In this document: positions 31,993 through 40,128 of the stretch, piece after piece
Layout of the letters: every line of letters begins with the position of its first letter
How positions within the stretch are numbered: position 1 is the stretch's first letter
Assembly (NCBI RefSeq): GCF_000359745.1
Contig: NZ_AQHN01000083.1
Location: 186,001-250,000, forward strand
DNA: 64,000 nt
DNA from: Rhizobium freirei PRF 81
Lineage (GTDB): Bacteria > Pseudomonadota > Alphaproteobacteria > Rhizobiales > Rhizobiaceae
Direction of reading: 5' to 3'
The notes under the pieces: model-generated
The model's input: the letters and a program-made list of their open reading frames with translations, nothing else
The model's database searches: none
Told to the model about the DNA's origin: nothing
Translations under genes and position numbers: made by a program

Positions 31993-32862
31993 TTATCTGC
32001 CGCTTCGGCCTGCGAGCCACTGCTTGAATTCGACATTCGCGTCCGTCTGGATAGCACCGACGCCGGCTGCAACAAGCGCTCCCCAGACGCCATCGGGATC
32101 CTTGAGGGCGCGGCTGTCGTTGAAATCGAGATTGTGGGAGACGTCGAGCGTATTGATCCACACGCGGATGTTCTGGCGTTCCAGCTCTTCGCGGCCGGCT
32201 GCGAGATCGGCAATATCGGCAAATTTCACCTCGACCGTCGGCGCGCGCAACGGCTCGATCAGCCGCAGATCTTCGGCGAACTTGCCGGACCTGACGGGGA
32301 ACATCGGCATATGCGCAATGGAGCCGAACCAGTCGGCACCGAGCACGGGAAAGCTGCGGCTCTCCGGATCGACATCGGACTTGATGATGACGTGCTCTTC
32401 CGCACCGAGCCGACGGACCGCGGCGATGACCAGCGGCAGTTCGTGAGGAAACTTCGTATCGATATTGACGAAGACGCGGCCGCGCGCCTCTTCGAGGGCC
32501 TCCTCGAGCGTCGGCACTCGTTCGTCGGTGAGTGGCGCTGTCTCCCCGCCGGCGCCAGCGCGAAGACGGGCGTCGCGAACAGTTGCGAAGGTGCTGGCGC
32601 CGACCACGCCCCTGCCCGAAGTGGTTCGGTCGAGCGTCTTGTCATGGATGACGACAAGGTGGCCGTCGGCGGTCGCTTGCGTGTCGATTTCGACGAATTC
32701 GACGCCAAGCTCGGCAGCAGCGCGGATTGCAGCGAGCGAATTCTCCGGCGCTGCCGACCACAATCCACGATGCGCGATGGTAAGAATGTCCGGATTGGAG
32801 CGAGACAAGAGGTCGTAGATGTCGGTGCGTGGCATAGGGGCGGCGGCGGTTTGGCTGGGCAT
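31993..32862 (-). CDS. Glycerophosphodiester phosphodiesterase family protein
   Basis: Probably releases glycerol 3-phosphate from glycerophosphodiesters. The GDPD barrel motifs are all present: IAHRGLWSAAPENSLAA (His, Arg), VEIDTQATADGHLVVIHD (Glu, Asp, His). It is about 289 aa from ATG 32862; an ATG-less start at 32913 is possible. No signal peptide is visible from either start, so it looks cytosolic. It diverges from a ROK regulator, which may control it. Confidence 0.85.
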   Translation of the reverse strand: MPSQTAAAPMPRTDIYDLLSRSNPDILTIAHRGLWSAAPENSLAAIRAAAELGVEFVEIDTQATADGHLVVIHDKTLDRTTSGRGVVGASTFATVRDARLRAGAGGETAPLTDERVPTLEEALEEARGRVFVNIDTKFPHELPLVIAAVRRLGAEEHVIIKSDVDPESRSFPVLGADWFGSIAHMPMFPVRSGKFAEDLRLIEPLRAPTVEVKFADIADLAAGREELERQNIRVWINTLDVSHNLDFNDSRALKDPDGVWGALVAAGVGAIQTDANVEFKQWLAGRSGR

Positions 32863-32974
32863 GAGAGTGGCTTTCTCGGGCGGAGGGTTTTCCTTGGCGG
32901 TCGAAGAATGCAAACGCCAATGGCTCAGGCGCCGACCTTTCGCTTTGAGGCTTAGGCGGCGTGGTATCTATTAA

Positions 32975-32989
32975 TACACATAGAGTGTA
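32975..32989. promoter_or_regulatory. Palindrome between GDPD and ROK genes
   Basis: TACAC-ATAGA-GTGTA, 5-bp perfect arms, with further matching bases just outside (32972-32973 with 32991-32992). It lies in the AT-rich divergent region about 95 bp before the ROK gene and about 110 bp before the GDPD start. ROK repressors bind such sites, but this is only a candidate. Confidence 0.4.
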
Positions 32990-33084
32990 GTATTTATGAC
33001 AATCAATCGGAAAGGTGCGATCGCTGGATTGCGAGCAGGCACGCAAGTGGTTAGGGCGCTAATGCAGGTTTCAGGACTAGATAT

Positions 33085-34212
33085 ATGATTACGTTTGAGA
33101 AATCACCATTGGCGAGCGAGAACGAGCGCCTGATCCTCGATATCGTTCGCCGACATGAACCGATCGCGCGCGCGTTGATCACTGGGCACACCAATCTCAC
33201 GCAGCAATCGGTCCATCGCCTGGTGGAGGCACTCATGACACGCGGTCTGCTGCGGGCCGCATCCCCGCTCAAAGGCATGCGTGGTCAACCAAGTCCTACG
33301 ATCGAACTGGTGAAGGACGCCGTCTATTCCGTTGGTATTTCCATCAACACCGACTCCGCCATCCTGTCGCTTGCCGATTTCGGCTGTCATATCGTCGCGC
33401 AGGAGACGGTGAAGATAGTGCCGAGCGATCGCCGGGAAACGCTCGCCGCGCTCGCGGAGACACTTCAAGACCTCCTGCAAAGCCATGGCATAGATCGTGA
33501 TCGCCTCATCGGGCTTGGCTTTGCCATGTCGGGCTTCTTCGTGCTGGACACGCATGTGTTCAACGCTCCGGAACCCTTGCGGGACTGGTCGTTGATCGAG
33601 CTGCGCCCGGAGCTGGAAGAACTTTTCAAGCTGCCCGTATGGCTGGAAAACAACGCCACGACAGGTGCGATCGGCGAGAGCCTGCGCGGGGTTGGGCGCT
33701 GGTGCCGGACGTTTGCCTATCTTTCCTTCAACTACGGATTTGGCGGCGGTCTGGTTCTGGAGGGGAAATCCTATGTCGGCTTCCACGGCAACGCCGGAGA
33801 ATTCAGCATGGTCTATACACCCGACGAAATGTCGCGGCGACCGGCCTTGCAATACCTGATTGCCGCCTTGCGCGAGAATGGTGTCGACGTCGGCTCCATC
33901 GAAGATCTGCGACAAAACTTCGATCCGGCCTGGCCGGGTGTGGAGAGTTGGCTCGCCGATACCATGCCGATGCTCGATCGATTGATCGCCGCATTGATCG
34001 GCGTGCTCGATCCGCAGGCCATTGTATTTGGCGGACAATTGCCGCATGAGTTGGGGCGGCTGATGATCTCCCGCGCGCTGATGCCCTCCAAGCGTCGTCA
34101 TCGCTATGGCGTTGCGCCAAACGAGGCGCGACTGGTCCTCAGCGAAACGAAGGGAGATGCCGCGGCTCTCGGGGCGGCTTTACTTCCGTTAAAGTTCATT
34201 TACTTTTTGTAA
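33085..34212 (+). CDS. ROK-family transcriptional regulator
   Basis: A 375-aa protein with an N-terminal winged helix (about 10-60, LTQQSVHRLVEALMTRGLLR) and a C-terminal ROK sugar-sensing domain. The ROK core LENNATTGAIGESL and YGFGGGLVLEGKSYVGFHGNAGEFSM is intact, but the zinc-binding CxCGxxGC of sugar-kinase members is absent, so it is a regulator and not a kinase. It is divergent from the GDPD gene across 222 bp. The ligand is unknown, possibly a sugar or polyol phosphate. Confidence 0.85.
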   Translation: MITFEKSPLASENERLILDIVRRHEPIARALITGHTNLTQQSVHRLVEALMTRGLLRAASPLKGMRGQPSPTIELVKDAVYSVGISINTDSAILSLADFGCHIVAQETVKIVPSDRRETLAALAETLQDLLQSHGIDRDRLIGLGFAMSGFFVLDTHVFNAPEPLRDWSLIELRPELEELFKLPVWLENNATTGAIGESLRGVGRWCRTFAYLSFNYGFGGGLVLEGKSYVGFHGNAGEFSMVYTPDEMSRRPALQYLIAALRENGVDVGSIEDLRQNFDPAWPGVESWLADTMPMLDRLIAALIGVLDPQAIVFGGQLPHELGRLMISRALMPSKRRHRYGVAPNEARLVLSETKGDAAALGAALLPLKFIYFL

Positions 34213-34364
34213 CATAGCGGCCTTAATCGGCGCGCATTTGGGTGGGCAATGTGGCGCCGACCCCCGCGGAGATGTGAACTGCGGACTTAGCTAACCTCGG
34301 AAAGCAGGCCTTGGTCGCGACAGGAAACCGGATACCCATTCCGCTGCATCACAGATTCAGCGGA

Positions 34365-35033
34365 ATGTCAGAGGCCGTTGATAAATCACCGTCGGAATTT
34401 GCTGGACGACCGCAATTGGCGCGTAAGACTGCTATCATCATCGGCAATGGAAGGCTGGACCGAGATCTTTCCAAGATCATCGACGGTGCCGAATTTGTGA
34501 TGCGCTTTAACGAGCCGAACCTTTCCGATGACAGGAGCGGCTCGCGCACGGATGTGCTCATGCTGGCGGCATCGAGCAAAGCTTTGCACAAACGGATGGT
34601 CGATCCGGCCTTTCTGGAAAATGCGGCGCTCAAGTCCGCAAAAATATTGATGCTTGCCTACCATCCAGAGATCATCCGCAAATATCACCCGCAGCCCAAT
34701 ATCTTCCAGCGCCTGAGAGGCCGAAGGGCTGATTGGACGGCGCAAGCGATTGAACTCATGGGGCATGCCGGCAAGGAGATCCGCATCATGCCGCCGCAAT
34801 TCTATGCGGAGGGCTGCGCGGAACTCGGCATTGCGCCAAACCAGATGCGCACCGTCTTTCCAAGCACCGGCTTCCTCGGGATCCGCTATGCTCTCGCCAA
34901 TTTCCCGGCTTTCGATTGGGATATCCGCCTATGCGGCTTTGGTTGGAAGGGATGGGCGCGGCATGACTGGCAGGGTGAGCGTGCCTGGGTCGAGGACAAG
35001 TTGGCAAGTGGCCGCATCGGCATGCTTGCCTAA
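34365..35033 (+). CDS. GT29/sialyltransferase-like protein
   Basis: A 222-aa cytosolic protein with the shape of family 29 glycosyltransferases: AIIIGNGRLDRDLSKIIDGAEFVMRFNEPN (sialyl-motif L-like), GSRTDVLML, and STGFLGIRYAL (motif S-like). Rhizobial relatives are often labelled 'urease operon accessory protein', but no urease gene is near. An in-frame TTG at 34311 would add 18 residues; the ATG is preferred. Whether it uses CMP-sugars is not known. Confidence 0.7.
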   Translation: MSEAVDKSPSEFAGRPQLARKTAIIIGNGRLDRDLSKIIDGAEFVMRFNEPNLSDDRSGSRTDVLMLAASSKALHKRMVDPAFLENAALKSAKILMLAYHPEIIRKYHPQPNIFQRLRGRRADWTAQAIELMGHAGKEIRIMPPQFYAEGCAELGIAPNQMRTVFPSTGFLGIRYALANFPAFDWDIRLCGFGWKGWARHDWQGERAWVEDKLASGRIGMLA

Positions 35034-35088
35034 GCCGGGGCGGCCTCGACATTATTGAGCTATGGATTTCAAAGGGCGCAGCCCCCTA

Positions 35089-36054
35089 TTACTGCCCTAG
35101 CAGACTGCGCAACTCCGGTAGCCTGTCATTGACCAGCCAGCCATAATAGTTCTCTTCCGGCAGCTTCTTCCCGCCGGACGCGTCCGACGCCTGTCGCGAG
35201 GCGAGGGCGCGCCGCCGCGGTTGCCCGACATTATAGAGCGTGGCGGTCAGGCCCGGATTTTCGCTGATATCGAAGCCTTGGGCGCGATAGACATCCATGG
35301 CGTCCCTGACGATCGCGGCGATATAGATGACGCTGCGGTCGGGATCCATGATGTCGCGGTAGATGGCTTGCGGATCGTTGGCCGAAAGCTTCGGAAGGCC
35401 GCTGGTAGCATGCACGACATCGGTGACTTCGAGCGCGGTCAGCGGGCTGATCTGTCCGAGGCCAAAGGTTTGCCCCGCAAAAAACGGCTGGAAGAAAGCG
35501 CGCTGGAACGTCATGTTTTCATAGGTGACGCCGTCGATAACCTTGCCGCGAAAACTCTTGTCCCAGGTTTCGTCGCGGCATTCCCACAATTCGGCGCTGC
35601 CGGTGAGGGCGTCGCAATGGGCAAATTCCGGCTTCTTTATGAAGGACTGGACGTTCACATCCTTATAGCTGAACTTGAAGTCAGCCTGGGAATAGGCGAG
35701 GGCCTTGACGTAATAGGACTTCACCCTGTTGACGATCGTGATGTTGTAGGTGTGTTCACCGACAAGTGCGCCGACAATATGGATCGGGTCGATCCTATAG
35801 GCCTGCGCGGCCTTTTTGATCGAAGCCATCAGCTCCCTGTCTTCGCGAAGCACGCCGACGATCTTCTGGTATTTTTCGTCGTAGCTCGTGTTGAACGCCT
35901 TGGCTCGCAGCGCCGATGTGTTGGGGATCGGCGGCTGGGTGCTGTTGCGATTGCCGGCCGGCACACGCACCAGATCGTGCCCAAAAGAGGCACTCGCCAA
36001 GGTAAGAATGAGAAGAAGACTGAGCGCCGGAATTCTCGACAGGCTTGTACGCAT
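35089..36054 (-). CDS. DUF1402 family exported protein, lysozyme-like
   Basis: A 321-aa protein with an N-terminal signal peptide (MRTSLSRIPALSLLLILTLA, cleavage near ASAS-FG). Most of the rest belongs to DUF1402. Local features resemble lytic transglycosylases: IVGALVGEHTYNI with a candidate catalytic Glu, FGLGQISPLTA and ATLYNVGQPRRRA. It may act on peptidoglycan in the periplasm; this is inferred from the motif pattern. ATG 36054 is used, although a TTG at 36072 is in frame. It is not in an evident operon. Confidence 0.8.
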   Translation of the reverse strand: MRTSLSRIPALSLLLILTLASASFGHDLVRVPAGNRNSTQPPIPNTSALRAKAFNTSYDEKYQKIVGVLREDRELMASIKKAAQAYRIDPIHIVGALVGEHTYNITIVNRVKSYYVKALAYSQADFKFSYKDVNVQSFIKKPEFAHCDALTGSAELWECRDETWDKSFRGKVIDGVTYENMTFQRAFFQPFFAGQTFGLGQISPLTALEVTDVVHATSGLPKLSANDPQAIYRDIMDPDRSVIYIAAIVRDAMDVYRAQGFDISENPGLTATLYNVGQPRRRALASRQASDASGGKKLPEENYYGWLVNDRLPELRSLLGQ

Positions 36055-36256
36055 TCGCAAGTAGACTTTCAAAAATGTTCCCCGGCACGGGGATGATCTT
36101 CATAGTCGATTAACCTGCAAAGGCAAGGGCAAGCGCTTCTTCTGTCCGGCGAATCACAATAAACTTTGCCTAAAGCAGCTTCTGGCTGCAGAGGTGTATG
36201 GCCATGCCGCCGAGGCGAGTTCAAGGCCTGCCGTCCTGGTTTTCGGGAGGATTTCG

Positions 36257-36577
36257 TTGAAACATCTTGTTGTGGCAGGAAGTATCCTGCTTGCAGCCGC
36301 GCCGGGCGAGGCCGTGCCGACGATGGCCGATGTTCCAGCCCTTGCCAAGACCGCCGTCGCGCGACGGATCGATGTGCCCGCGTCTGCCATCCATATATTG
36401 AACGCCAAGCCGAGCGAGCGGATGCCTGGCTTCGTCGTCTGCGGCCGCGTCGACACGGCCTCTGGAACAGGGGACAGCGAGCGCTTTTTCGTAATCATCC
36501 CGGGTGATTTTGCCATACTGGATCGGGACGGCAGAAGCCTGGTCGATACCTATTGGTCTGCCAATCACTGCGAGTGA
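36257..36577 (+). CDS. Small exported protein of unknown function
   Basis: TTG 36257 has GGGAGG 6 nt upstream and begins a signal peptide (MKHLVVAGSILLAAAPGEA). The mature part is about 85 aa with one pair of Cys residues (VVCGRV and NHCE at the end), possibly a disulphide. I recognise no family. The last 13 bases overlap the end of the convergent protease gene. Confidence 0.7.
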   Translation: MKHLVVAGSILLAAAPGEAVPTMADVPALAKTAVARRIDVPASAIHILNAKPSERMPGFVVCGRVDTASGTGDSERFFVIIPGDFAILDRDGRSLVDTYWSANHCE

Positions 36578-37239
36578 GAGGCCAATGCCTTGCTGATCAT
36601 GGCAAGCTGTTCAGGCGTACGTCCGGATTCAAGCCGAACCCAGCTGTTCGGATTGTCGGCGGACTGGCGCTTGATGAAGGTATAGCCCGTACCCTCCCAG
36701 GCTTTGACTGTGTCCGTGAGGTTGTCCAGGATAAGGTCGCCATCACTCGTGCGCGCCATCAGGACGAGATGTCCTTCATTGTTCTTGTCGAGAACGACGG
36801 TCAGCAGCAGTGCGGAGCGTGACCAGCCTGCCTCCACGAGCAGCTTCTTCTTCAACAGGACGTAGTCGTTACAGTTGCCGGCTCCGTCGTCGGGATAGGT
36901 CCACCAGTTGATGATGCCGAGCTTGTAGATGCCGTAGTGGTCGTTGTCGCCGACACCCTGGATCTCGTGATTGACGAGGCTGTTGACCTGCTGCAGCTGC
37001 CGCCTGCGCTCATGGTCGATCGTGACGAATTCATCACTCTTCTCACCCGCCGCGCATTCTGCCGGCTGTGCCGAACAGAAACCGGCCCAGCCGACCGGTA
37101 CGGTCGCGTCAGTGACCACCCGCGCGAATTGACGGGCTGGCGTGTTCACGGGGTTTGCTGCCGGCTTTGCGGTGGTGGCCGTCGAAAACGACAGGCCGGC
37201 AACGAAGAGAATGCTTGCAGCGATGAGGAATGAACGCAT
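36565..37239 (-). CDS. BTLCP transglutaminase-like cysteine protease
   Basis: A periplasmic protein of 224 aa from ATG 37239 (GGAG 7 nt upstream; ATG 37251 lacks one) with a signal peptide (MRSFLIAASILFVAGLSFST). The bacterial transglutaminase-like cysteine proteinase fold is shown by the triad Cys123 (GAGNCNDY), His156 (EGHLVLM) and Asp171 (LILDNLT). In Pseudomonas relatives (LapG) such proteases are controlled by c-di-GMP and cleave a surface adhesin; the substrate here is unknown. Two GGDEF-EAL proteins are encoded in this window, but no LapD-like partner is nearby. Confidence 0.85.
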   Translation of the reverse strand: MRSFLIAASILFVAGLSFSTATTAKPAANPVNTPARQFARVVTDATVPVGWAGFCSAQPAECAAGEKSDEFVTIDHERRRQLQQVNSLVNHEIQGVGDNDHYGIYKLGIINWWTYPDDGAGNCNDYVLLKKKLLVEAGWSRSALLLTVVLDKNNEGHLVLMARTSDGDLILDNLTDTVKAWEGTGYTFIKRQSADNPNSWVRLESGRTPEQLAMISKALASHSQ

Positions 37240-37557
37240 ACTCGGCTCCATGAATTGCGCTCATGAAATCCGATGCGGTCAAATTTATTCGGAAGAAGAT
37301 TGTTCGCATTTTAGCGAAGTCGCGTTTTGGGCCGCCTTGACCCGGAGCGCCGATACCGCGTCGCCTGATTTTTCTCAGGCGAGGCCACGGCAACCTCGCT
37401 GCCTTGAGGCCGAGCCGCGTGCGGAAAGATATGCGATTTCATCGACATATGGCGATTGCTGAATGGTCTTGAACGCGTTTATGATTTGGTTACTTCAAAT
37501 CGGAATCCCCGGCATGGGAAGTGCCGGGAGCGTGCAGGAAACACATCGGGAGGCTTT
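37240..37557. other. Gap between protease and beta-glucosidase genes
   Basis: 318 bp without a supported gene. It must hold divergent promoters. I see no strong palindrome; the right end has CGGGAGG as the ribosome site of the beta-glucosidase gene. Confidence 0.5.
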
Positions 37558-40029
37558 ATGATCGACGATATTCTCGACCGGATGACGCTTGAAGAGCAGG
37601 TTTCACTGCTTTCCGGCGCCGATTTCTGGACCACGGTGCCTGTTGAGCGGCTTGGCGTCCCGAAGATCAAGGTCACGGATGGTCCAAACGGCGCACGTGG
37701 TGCGGGCTCGCTCGTTGCCGGCGTCAACGCCGCCTGCTTTCCCGTTGCTATCGCCCTCGGTGCGACATGGAACCCGCAGCTCGTCGAGCGCATGGGTGTC
37801 GCTATTGCCGGGCAAGCCAAAAGCAAGGGCGCGTCCGTTCTGTTGGCGCCAACGGTCAATATTCATCGCTCGGGCCTCAATGGACGCAACTTCGAATGCT
37901 ATTCCGAAGACCCCATGCTGACAGCGGAGCTTGCCGTCGCCTATATCCAGGGTGTGCAGAGCCAGGGCATCGCCGCGACGATCAAGCATTTTGCTGGGAA
38001 CGAATCCGAGATCGAACGGCAGACGATGTCGTCGGATATCGATGAGCGTACCCTTCGCGAGATCTATCTGCTGCCGTTCGAGAGGGCCGTCAAAAAGGCC
38101 GGGGTCATGGCGGTCATGTCTTCCTACAACCGGTTGAACGGCATCTATACCAGCGAGCATCCGTGGCTGTTGACCACGGTTCTGCGCGAGGAATGGGGCT
38201 TCGACGGCATCGTCATGTCCGATTGGTTCGGTTCGCATACGACCGCCGCAACGGTCAACGCAGGGCTTGATCTCGAGATGCCGGGGCCGGCGCGCGATCG
38301 CGGCGAAAAGCTGGTGCGGGCGGTGCGCAACGGCGAGGTCAAGCCCGAGGCCGTCCGCATGGCCGCCCGTCGTATCTTGACGTTGCTTGAACGCGTCGGC
38401 GCGTTTGAGAAGGCGCCCGACTTGAGCGAGCATGCGCTTGATCTGCCTGAGGACCGGGCTCTGATCCGTCAATTAGGCGCAGAAGGTGCCGTGCTTCTCA
38501 AGAACGACGGCATTTTGCCGCTCCAGAAAGCTGGCCTCGGACATGTGGCAGTCATCGGGCCGAATGCCGCGGAGGCTCGGGTCATGGGTGGCGGCAGTGC
38601 CCAGATTGCCGCCCACTACAGGATAAGCCCGCTTGACGGGATCCGCGAGGCGCTGTCGAATGCCAATAGCATCCAATATGCTGCCGGCTGCCGCAACAAT
38701 CGGCTCGTCAACGTCTTTTCCGGCGAGATGCGGGTGGAGTATTTCACAGGCCGGAACTGGTCCGGCTCGCCGATTGCGGTCGAAACAGCTGATGTGGGCG
38801 AGTTCTTCTGGTTCGATCTGCCGTCGGCGGAGCTTGATCCGAGCGACTTCTCCGCGCGTATGACGGCATTCTACGTGCCCGCCGAAAGCGGCGAGCACAT
38901 TTTCGGCATGACCAACGCAGGTCTCGCCAAGCTCTACGTCGATGGCAGGCTGGTGGTCAACGGTTTCGATGGCTGGACGCGCGGCGACAATTATTTCGGG
39001 ACCGCCAATGTCGAGCAACGTCAAAGCATCCACCTGGTGGCCGGTCAACGATACGAGGTCGTTGTCGAATACTGCGCCCTCGGATCGACTGGGGAAGGCA
39101 TCAATCTGACGGCCGTGCGTTTCGGCGTGGAGAAGCCGCTGGGCGACGCGGATATGGCCGAGGCTGTCGAAACCGCCCGGGCTGCGGATGTCGCGTTGCT
39201 ATTTGTCGGCCGTGACGGTCAGTGGGATACCGAGGGGCTCGATCTGCCCAACATGCGGTTGCCGGGCCGGCAGGAGGAGCTGATCGAAAAGGTGGCGGCG
39301 GTGAACGCCAATACCGTTGTCGTCCTCCAGACCGGCGGCCCGATCGAGATGCCCTGGCTCGGCAGGGTCAAGGCCGTGCTGCAGATGTGGTATCCAGGCC
39401 AGGAACTCGGCCACGCAGTTGCCGATGTGCTGTTCGGCGATGTCGAGCCCGGTGGCCGCCTGCCGCAGACCTTCCCGAAGCAATTGTCGGATAATTCCGC
39501 GATGACCGGTGACGAAACCGTCTATCCGGGCAGGGATGGCCATGTCCGCTATGCCGAGGGCGTCTTCGTCGGCTACCGCCATCATGACACACGCGGTGTC
39601 GAGCCCCTGTTTCCCTTCGGCTTCGGCCTTGGCTATACGCGGTTCTCCTGGAGTAATGCGAAAGCCTCTGCGGTGCAGATGGGCTCGGAAGGGCTCACTG
39701 TATCTGTGGACATCACCAATATTGGCGACAGAAGAGGATCCGAGCTTGTGCAGCTCTATGTGCGCCCGCTTGCCCCGACGGTCGAGCGGCCGGACAAGGA
39801 GCTGCGTGCCTTTGCCAAGGTTCAATTGGCGCCTGGCGAGACGGGTACGGCCTCGCTGGTCCTCGGCCCGCGCGATCTCAGCTATTTCGATGAAAAGACG
39901 AAGGCGTTCCGCGCCTCAGCCGGTCGTTATGAACTCCTCGCCGCCGCCAATGCCGCCGATATCCGCTCTAACGTTACGATCGAGCTGGCAAAGGAATGGA
40001 TCGGCGAGGCCTCGGACCGCGCGATCTGA
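37558..40029 (+). CDS. GH3 beta-glucosidase with PA14 insertion
   Basis: An 823-aa glycoside hydrolase of family 3, cytosolic (no signal peptide). The N-terminal barrel has KHFAGNESE and the nucleophile Asp222 in GIVMSDWFGSHTT. A PA14-type carbohydrate-binding insertion sits at about 390-530 (YVPAESGEHIFGMTNAGLAKLYVDG). A second GH3 domain and a C-terminal fibronectin-III-like domain (VTNIGDRRGSELVQLYVRP) follow. This resembles plant-associated rhizobial beta-glucosidases that cleave oligosaccharides or glucoside conjugates. The start at 37558 has CGGGAGG upstream; earlier in-frame starts lack one. Confidence 0.93.
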   Translation: MIDDILDRMTLEEQVSLLSGADFWTTVPVERLGVPKIKVTDGPNGARGAGSLVAGVNAACFPVAIALGATWNPQLVERMGVAIAGQAKSKGASVLLAPTVNIHRSGLNGRNFECYSEDPMLTAELAVAYIQGVQSQGIAATIKHFAGNESEIERQTMSSDIDERTLREIYLLPFERAVKKAGVMAVMSSYNRLNGIYTSEHPWLLTTVLREEWGFDGIVMSDWFGSHTTAATVNAGLDLEMPGPARDRGEKLVRAVRNGEVKPEAVRMAARRILTLLERVGAFEKAPDLSEHALDLPEDRALIRQLGAEGAVLLKNDGILPLQKAGLGHVAVIGPNAAEARVMGGGSAQIAAHYRISPLDGIREALSNANSIQYAAGCRNNRLVNVFSGEMRVEYFTGRNWSGSPIAVETADVGEFFWFDLPSAELDPSDFSARMTAFYVPAESGEHIFGMTNAGLAKLYVDGRLVVNGFDGWTRGDNYFGTANVEQRQSIHLVAGQRYEVVVEYCALGSTGEGINLTAVRFGVEKPLGDADMAEAVETARAADVALLFVGRDGQWDTEGLDLPNMRLPGRQEELIEKVAAVNANTVVVLQTGGPIEMPWLGRVKAVLQMWYPGQELGHAVADVLFGDVEPGGRLPQTFPKQLSDNSAMTGDETVYPGRDGHVRYAEGVFVGYRHHDTRGVEPLFPFGFGLGYTRFSWSNAKASAVQMGSEGLTVSVDITNIGDRRGSELVQLYVRPLAPTVERPDKELRAFAKVQLAPGETGTASLVLGPRDLSYFDEKTKAFRASAGRYELLAAANAADIRSNVTIELAKEWIGEASDRAI

Positions 40030-40128
40030 CGGTCGGAAGGCAACGGCGGCTTGGTTCGAGATGAACGGTGAGGCGTAGAAGCGCTATGTCTCACCGCTGC
40101 TGTTTAACCGATCGCCGGAAAGACAGCT

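Noticed and set aside
32134..32955. Plus-strand frame opposite the glycerophosphodiesterase gene
   Set aside because: The minus strand holds all GDPD catalytic motifs; the plus frame has none.
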